Both the position numbers and the translations under genes were made by a program. Shown here piece by piece: positions 6,264-10,333 of a stretch of 10,333 bases of DNA (the stretch's first letter is position 1; every line of letters starts with the position of its first letter). This stretch comes from an uncultured Lachnospiraceae bacterium (GTDB taxonomy: Bacteria; Bacillota; Clostridia; Lachnospirales; Lachnospiraceae): NCBI GenBank assembly GCA_902782625.1, contig CACZNZ010000316.1, positions 1 through 10,333 of the forward strand, given 5' to 3'. Under the pieces are notes generated by a model that ran no database searches, was not told where the DNA came from, and saw only the letters and a list, made by a program, of their open reading frames with translations.

Positions 6264-6893
6264 ATGAAAAAGGCTATTTTAGCAACTAAAATCGGTATGA
6301 CTCAGATCTTCGCAGAGGATGGAGAATTAGTTCCGGTTACAGTATTACAGGCTGGTCCTTGTGTAGTGACACAGGTTAAGACTGTAGAGAACGACGGCTA
6401 CAGTGCTGTTCAGGTTGGTTTTATGGACAAGAGAGAAAAACTTGCGAATAAACCGGCTAAGGGTCAGTTTGCCAAAGCAGGAACCTCTGCAAAGAGATTC
6501 GTAAAAGAGCTCAAGCTTGATGACGCAGAAGGATATGAGCTCGGTCAGGAGATCACCGTTTCTATGTTTGAAGCCGGTGACAAGATAGATGCGACAGCGA
6601 TTTCCAAAGGTAAAGGATATCAGGGCGCGATCAAGAGACATGGACAGCATACAGGTCCGAAGACGCATGGTTCCAAATACCATCGTCATGCAGGTAGTAA
6701 CGGTATGGCATCCGATCCAGGAAAAGTTATGAAAGGTAAGAAGATGCCGGGTCACATGGGACATGTGAAAGTTACGGTTCAGAATCTTGAAGTCGTTAGA
6801 GTAGATGCAGAGAACAATGTGATTCTGGTGAAAGGTTCCGTACCTGGACCGAAGAAGTCATTAGTCACACTGAAATCTGCAGTGAAAGCGTAA
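6264..6893 (+). CDS. rplC: 50S ribosomal protein L3
   Basis: L3 is a 50S assembly-initiator protein whose long loop reaches toward the peptidyl transferase centre. Its 209 residues match the family length. The sequence starts [16 protein letters not shown], as most bacterial L3 proteins do. The L3 signature lies at about 102-125 ([20 protein letters not shown] and following), and the extended-loop block [13 protein letters not shown] (135-147) followed by [14 protein letters not shown] (153-166) is intact. AGGAGG at 6248-6253 precedes the ATG by 10 bases. It is preceded by the tandem RNA-like motif and followed 27 bases later by rplD. Confidence 0.98.
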   Translation: MKKAILATKIGMTQIFAEDGELVPVTVLQAGPCVVTQVKTVENDGYSAVQVGFMDKREKLANKPAKGQFAKAGTSAKRFVKELKLDDAEGYELGQEITVSMFEAGDKIDATAISKGKGYQGAIKRHGQHTGPKTHGSKYHRHAGSNGMASDPGKVMKGKKMPGHMGHVKVTVQNLEVVRVDAENNVILVKGSVPGPKKSLVTLKSAVKA

Positions 6894-6920
6894 GGCTTGT
6901 AAAGGAAGGAGGACTTACAG

Positions 6921-7541
6921 ATGGCATCAGTATCTGTTTTTAATATGGAAGGTGCGAAAGTGGGGACGATCGAGTTAAGCGATTCTATCTTTGCAGTGCC
7001 GGTAAATGAACATTTAGTACATCAGGCAGTTGTTGCTCAGCTTGCAGCAAAACGCCAGGGTACACAGAAAGCCAAAACACGCGGTGAGGTTTCCGGAGGC
7101 GGAAGAAAGCCATGGAGACAGAAAGGAACAGGACATGCGCGTCAGGGTTCCATCCGTGCACCACAGTGGAAAGGCGGCGGAGTTGTTTTTGCTCCGACAC
7201 CAAGAGATTACTCTGTAAAGGTTAATAAGAAAGAAAAACTGGCTGCTATGAAATCCGTTCTCAGCGCAAAGGTTGCAGAAGAGAAATTCATCGTTTTAGA
7301 CGAGCTGAAATTCGAAGCACCGAAGACAAAAGAGATGAAGGCAGTTTTAGATAATCTCAAAGTCAGCAAGGCTATAGTCGTTACAAAGGAAAAAGATGAT
7401 GTTGTTGTGAAATCTGCAGCTAACCTGCCGAATGCTATGACAGCAGCACTCAACACCATCAACGTATATGACATGCTGAAATATGACACAGTCGTTGTCA
7501 CGAAAGAAGCAGTCGAAGCGATTGAGGAGGTATACGCATAA
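6921..7541 (+). CDS. rplD: 50S ribosomal protein L4
   Basis: L4 is an early-assembly 50S protein whose loop lines the peptide exit tunnel; in enterobacteria it also represses the S10 operon. The protein has 206 residues, the usual length. The tunnel loop is complete, with [14 protein letters not shown] (52-65) followed by [18 protein letters not shown] (66-83); this segment is the site of macrolide-resistance changes in other bacteria and shows no obvious deletion. The ribosome binding site is AAGGAGG at 6906-6912, 8 bases before the ATG. The stop overlaps the rplW start by one base (TAATG). If the operon leader is under feedback control, L4 is the first candidate by analogy, but the sequence does not prove it. 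Confidence 0.98.
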   Translation: MASVSVFNMEGAKVGTIELSDSIFAVPVNEHLVHQAVVAQLAAKRQGTQKAKTRGEVSGGGRKPWRQKGTGHARQGSIRAPQWKGGGVVFAPTPRDYSVKVNKKEKLAAMKSVLSAKVAEEKFIVLDELKFEAPKTKEMKAVLDNLKVSKAIVVTKEKDDVVVKSAANLPNAMTAALNTINVYDMLKYDTVVVTKEAVEAIEEVYA

Positions 7542-7840
7542 TGGCAGATTTAAAATATTACGACGTTATTTTAAGACCGGTCGTTACGGAAAAAAGTATG
7601 ACCCTCATGGGCGAAAAGAAGTATACATTTGATGTACATCCGGATGCTACCAAGACACAGATCAAGGAAGCAGTTGAGAAGATGTTCGAGGGAACAAAGG
7701 TTGAGAAAGTCAACACGATGAACCTTCCGGGCAAGAAGAAAAGAAGAGGATATATCTTCGGCAGAACCGCTCAGAGAAAGAAAGCAATCGTGAAGCTGAC
7801 GGAAGACAGCGAGGATATCCAGATTTTTGAGGGTCTGTAG
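7541..7840 (+). CDS. rplW: 50S ribosomal protein L23
   Basis: L23 lies at the tunnel exit and is the docking site for trigger factor and SRP. The 99 residues match the family: [15 protein letters not shown] (6-20), then a beta-alpha body, then the basic loop [20 protein letters not shown] (62-81), which contacts domain III of 23S rRNA. GAGGAGG inside the end of rplD (7524-7530) serves its ATG, which overlaps the rplD stop. A 79-base gap with a small hairpin follows before rplB. Confidence 0.98.
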   Translation: MADLKYYDVILRPVVTEKSMTLMGEKKYTFDVHPDATKTQIKEAVEKMFEGTKVEKVNTMNLPGKKKRRGYIFGRTAQRKKAIVKLTEDSEDIQIFEGL

Positions 7841-7865
7841 ACCACTACATTTTCAAGAAGAAACT

Positions 7866-7885
7866 ATACGCTTACGAAAGCGTGA
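7866..7885 (+). repeat. Hairpin in the rplW-rplB gap
   Basis: ACGCTT (7868-7873) and AAGCGT (7878-7883) form a perfect six-pair stem around the four-base loop ACGA, extendable by one T-G pair. There is no following T-run, so it is not a standard terminator. It could be an mRNA processing or stability element, or a protein site. It lies 21 bases before the AAGGAG (7905-7910) of rplB. Confidence 0.5.
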
Positions 7886-7919
7886 TATCAAAATTCGGTA
7901 ACGAAAGGAGACAAAAGGG

Positions 7920-8762
7920 ATGGGCATCAAAACATATAACCCATATACACCTTCCAGAAGACATATGACAGGTTCTGATTTTTCAGAGATCACCAAAAAG
8001 ACTCCTGAAAAATCATTGACTTATAACTTAAAGAAGAACTCCGGCCGCAACAACCAGGGTAAGATCACAGTAAGACATCGCGGCGGCGGAGCAAAGAAGA
8101 AATACAGACTGATTGATTTCAAGAGAAATAAAGACGGTATTCCGGCTAAGGTTATCGCGATCGAGTACGATCCGAACAGAACAGCCAACATCGCTCTGAT
8201 CTGCTACGCAGACGGCGAGAAAGCATATATCATTGCTCCTTATAAACTTGAAATCGGACAGACGATCATGAATGGACCGGAAGCAGAAATCCACATCGGA
8301 AACTGCCTCCCGTTAGAGAATATCCCGGTTGGTACGGAAGTACACAATATCGAGCTTTTCCCAGGCAAGGGCGCACAGCTTGTACGTTCTGCAGGAAACT
8401 CTGCACAGCTGATGGCAAGAGAAGGAAAGTATGCTACATTAAGACTTCCGTCCGGTGAGATGAGAATGGTTCCGATCAAATGCCGTGCAACAATCGGCCA
8501 GGTTGGAAATATCGAACATGACCTGATCAATATCGGTAAAGCAGGACGTAAACGTCACATGGGTATCCGTCCTACAGTCCGTGGTTCCGTTATGAACCCG
8601 AATGACCATCCACACGGTGGTGGAGAAGGTAAAGCCGGCATCGGCCGTCCGGGTCCATGCACACCTTGGGGAAAACCGGCACTCGGCTTAAAGACAAGAA
8701 AGAAAAACAAGCAGTCTAATAAGTTGATCGTCAGAAGAAGAGACGGACGTAACGTTAAATAA
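7920..8762 (+). CDS. rplB: 50S ribosomal protein L2
   Basis: L2 is a large primary 23S rRNA-binding protein needed for subunit association and peptidyl transferase centre integrity. It has 280 residues, slightly above the common 274-277. The N-terminal OB-fold region carries [21 protein letters not shown] (47-67, split by its basic patch), followed by an SH3-like domain and the C-terminal signature [18 protein letters not shown] (221-238), including the conserved His230 and His232. The ATG at 7920 is preceded by AAGGAG at 7905-7910 with 9 bases spacing and gives the standard [14 protein letters not shown] start. It is followed at 15 bases by rpsS. Confidence 0.98.
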   Translation: MGIKTYNPYTPSRRHMTGSDFSEITKKTPEKSLTYNLKKNSGRNNQGKITVRHRGGGAKKKYRLIDFKRNKDGIPAKVIAIEYDPNRTANIALICYADGEKAYIIAPYKLEIGQTIMNGPEAEIHIGNCLPLENIPVGTEVHNIELFPGKGAQLVRSAGNSAQLMAREGKYATLRLPSGEMRMVPIKCRATIGQVGNIEHDLINIGKAGRKRHMGIRPTVRGSVMNPNDHPHGGGEGKAGIGRPGPCTPWGKPALGLKTRKKNKQSNKLIVRRRDGRNVK

Positions 8763-8777
8763 TTAAGGAGGTAACTC

Positions 8778-9059
8778 ATGGCTCGTTCATTGAACAAAGG
8801 ACCATTTGCAGATAAAAGTTTATTAAAAAAAGTTGATGCGATGAATCAGTCCGGCGATAAGAGCGTGATCAAAACATGGTCCCGCCGCTCCACGATTTTC
8901 CCATCCTTTGTAGGTCATACTTTTGCAGTACATGACGGAAGAAGACATGTCCCGGTGTATGTAACGGAAGATATGGTTGGACACAAATTAGGTGAGTTCG
9001 TTCAGACCAGAACATACAGAGGACACAGCAAAGACGAAAAGAAATCAAAAGTGAGATAA
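8778..9059 (+). CDS. rpsS: 30S ribosomal protein S19
   Basis: S19 is a 30S head protein that forms a complex with S13 near the A site and intersubunit bridges. It has 93 residues, the typical length. It begins [12 protein letters not shown] and holds the S19 signature [19 protein letters not shown] at about 65-83, with a basic C-terminal tail. A strong ribosome binding site, AAGGAGGT at 8765-8772, precedes the ATG. Short gaps on both sides place it firmly in the operon. Confidence 0.98.
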   Translation: MARSLNKGPFADKSLLKKVDAMNQSGDKSVIKTWSRRSTIFPSFVGHTFAVHDGRRHVPVYVTEDMVGHKLGEFVQTRTYRGHSKDEKKSKVR

Positions 9060-9085
9060 TATACGCCTGAAAGGAGGTTTCATCC

Positions 9086-9472
9086 ATGGCTAAAGGACAT
9101 AGATCCCAAATTAAAAGAGAAAGAAATGCACAGAAAGATACCAGACCTTCAGCAAAACTTTCTTACGCCCGTGTATCTGTGACGAAAGCTTGTTTCGTCC
9201 TGGATGCGATCAGAGGTAAAGATGTTGAGACAGCGTTAGGTATCCTTGAATATAATCCAAGATATGCTTCCAGATTGATCGGAAAACTCCTGAATTCCGC
9301 GATTGCCAATGCAGAGAACAACAACGGAATGAGCAGAGATAATCTCTATATCGCTGAATGTTATGCGAATAAGGGACCGACCATGAAGAGAATCAGAGCA
9401 AGAGCACAGGGCCGTGCCTACAGAATCGAAAAGAGACAGAGCCACATCACAATTGTTCTGGATGAGAAATAA
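9086..9472 (+). CDS. rplV: 50S ribosomal protein L22
   Basis: L22 binds all six 23S rRNA domains, and its beta-hairpin lines the exit tunnel next to L4. It has 128 residues against about 110 in most bacteria. The extra 15-18 residues are a basic N-terminal extension ([16 protein letters not shown]) before the conserved core, which I believe is common in Lachnospiraceae. The tunnel hairpin and signature are intact at 97-121 ([20 protein letters not shown] and following). The long start is favoured because AAGGAGGT at 9071-9078 sits 7-8 bases upstream and no alternative in-frame ATG has a binding site. The stop overlaps the ribosome binding site of rpsC. Confidence 0.97.
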   Translation: MAKGHRSQIKRERNAQKDTRPSAKLSYARVSVTKACFVLDAIRGKDVETALGILEYNPRYASRLIGKLLNSAIANAENNNGMSRDNLYIAECYANKGPTMKRIRARAQGRAYRIEKRQSHITIVLDEK

Positions 9473-9483
9473 GGAGGTATACA

Positions 9484-10146
9484 ATGGGACAGAAAGTTAA
9501 CCCACATGGTCTGAGAGTCGGAATCATTAAAGATTGGGATTCCAGATGGTATGCAGAGAAAGATTTTGCAGATAACCTCGTAGAGGATGACAAGATCAGA
9601 AAATATATTAAGAAACGTTTATTCAGTGCCGGCATCTCCAGAACAGAGATCGAGCGTGCTTCTGACCGTGTGAAGATCATTATCCACACAGCTAAGCCCG
9701 GCATCGTGATCGGAAGAGGCGGATCTTCCATCGAAGCGTTAAGAAAAGAGCTTGAAAAGCTTACAGACAAGAAACTTATCATTGAAGTACAGGAAATCAA
9801 GAGATTTGATGTAGATAAAGATGCTCAGCTCGTTGCTGAAAATATTGCAGCACAGCTTGAGAATCGTATTTCCTTCCGTCGTGCCATGAAATCCTGCATG
9901 CAGAGAACCATGAGAAATGGTGCACTTGGTATCAAAACTATGTGTGCCGGCCGTCTTGGTGGTGCAGATATGGCTCGTACTGAGTTCTACAGTGAAGGAA
10001 CTATTCCGCTGCAGACACTTCGTGCCGATATCGATTACGGATTCGCAGAGGCAAATACTACATACGGTAAGGTAGGTGTTAAGGTTTGGATCTACCTTGG
10101 TGAAGTACTTCCTACAAAGGAAACACAGGAAGGGAGCGATAAATAA
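9484..10146 (+). CDS. rpsC: 30S ribosomal protein S3
   Basis: S3 lies at the mRNA entry channel of the 30S subunit and takes part in helicase activity and head assembly. It has 220 residues, within the family range. It starts [14 protein letters not shown], then has a type II KH domain with the GRGG loop at 77-80 ([13 protein letters not shown]). The C-terminal S3 domain contains [20 protein letters not shown] (128-147) and the signature from [14 protein letters not shown] (156-169) to [14 protein letters not shown] (194-207). AAGGAGG 9471-9477 overlaps the rplV stop and precedes the ATG by 6 bases. The stop overlaps the rplP start by one base. Confidence 0.98.
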   Translation: MGQKVNPHGLRVGIIKDWDSRWYAEKDFADNLVEDDKIRKYIKKRLFSAGISRTEIERASDRVKIIIHTAKPGIVIGRGGSSIEALRKELEKLTDKKLIIEVQEIKRFDVDKDAQLVAENIAAQLENRISFRRAMKSCMQRTMRNGALGIKTMCAGRLGGADMARTEFYSEGTIPLQTLRADIDYGFAEANTTYGKVGVKVWIYLGEVLPTKETQEGSDK

Positions 10147-10333
10147 TGTTAATGCCGAAAAGAGTAAAACGTCGTAAACAGTTCCGTGGCTCCATGAAGG
10201 GAAAAGCTACAAGAGGAAATAAGATCACTTATGGTGAGTACGGTCTTGTTGCAACAGAGCCTTGCTGGATCAAATCCAATCAGATTGAGGCAGCCCGTGT
10301 TGCCATGACCCGTTATATGAAGCGTGGCGGTAA
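10146..10333 (+). CDS. rplP: 50S ribosomal protein L16, N-terminal part (3' end outside window)
   Basis: L16 helps shape the A-site region of the 50S subunit. Sixty-two codons are visible before the window ends; bacterial L16 is about 137-145 residues, so under half is present. The start [15 protein letters not shown] is the standard L16 N-terminus, followed by [15 protein letters not shown] and [14 protein letters not shown], all canonical. The first ATG (10146) overlaps the rpsC stop as TAATG and is preceded by GGAAGGGAG at 10128-10136; Met3 is a possible alternative start. The position after rpsC is the canonical S10 operon order. Confidence 0.97.
   Translation, partial: MLMPKRVKRRKQFRGSMKGKATRGNKITYGEYGLVATEPCWIKSNQIEAARVAMTRYMKRGG

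Noticed and set aside
7208..7501. Minus-strand open frames inside ribosomal protein genes and other long minus-strand frames
   Set aside because: They are antisense shadows of strongly supported genes, with no ribosome binding sites, domains or promoters.
9086..9133. N-terminal extension of L22 as a wrong start or fusion
   Set aside because: The ribosome binding site fits the long start, and similar basic extensions are, to my knowledge, usual in this bacterial group.

Overview
The window looks like chromosome from a Clostridia-class Firmicute, most likely a Lachnospiraceae gut anaerobe. The evidence is the canonical S10 ribosomal protein order, Gram-positive style S10 and L22 proteins (L22 has an N-terminal extension), strong AGGAGG ribosome binding sites, a lipoprotein-type ApbE next to a Gx transporter, and moderate GC with purine-rich coding strands. 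The family-level placement is inference. All genes lie on the + strand, and no mobile element, CRISPR array, tRNA or rRNA was seen.

Left part (1-5541): five tightly packed or overlapping genes form one apparent operon. They are the 3' part of a DUF58 protein, a large membrane protein with a transglutaminase-like extracellular domain, a class I SAM-dependent methyltransferase, a Gx transporter/heptaprenyl-diphosphate-synthase-I-like membrane protein, and an FAD:protein FMN transferase (ApbE) lipoprotein. The first two are the usual partners of a MoxR ATPase, which would lie upstream of the window. The last two suit extracytoplasmic flavinylation and redox chemistry. The transglutaminase-like domain has Asp where the catalytic Cys is expected.

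Middle (5542-5828): a 287-base gap without a gene holds an A+T-rich upstream tract, a near-consensus sigma-A promoter (TTGATT, 16 bases, TATAAT) and a leader of about 230 nt. The leader can fold into a long two-part closing stem that carries two hairpin arms, and it has competing pairings close to the rpsJ ribosome binding site. This suggests a cis-regulatory RNA controlling the ribosomal protein operon.

Right part (5829-10333): the S10 operon rpsJ-rplC-rplD-rplW-rplB-rpsS-rplV-rpsC-rplP, with rplP cut by the window end. Most junctions are short or overlapping. The exceptions are the 117-base rpsJ-rplC gap, which holds two directly abutting copies of an RNA-like motif (identical flanks around different but self-complementary stems), and the 79-base rplW-rplB gap, which holds a perfect small hairpin. 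The tandem motif is the best candidate here for an undescribed element.
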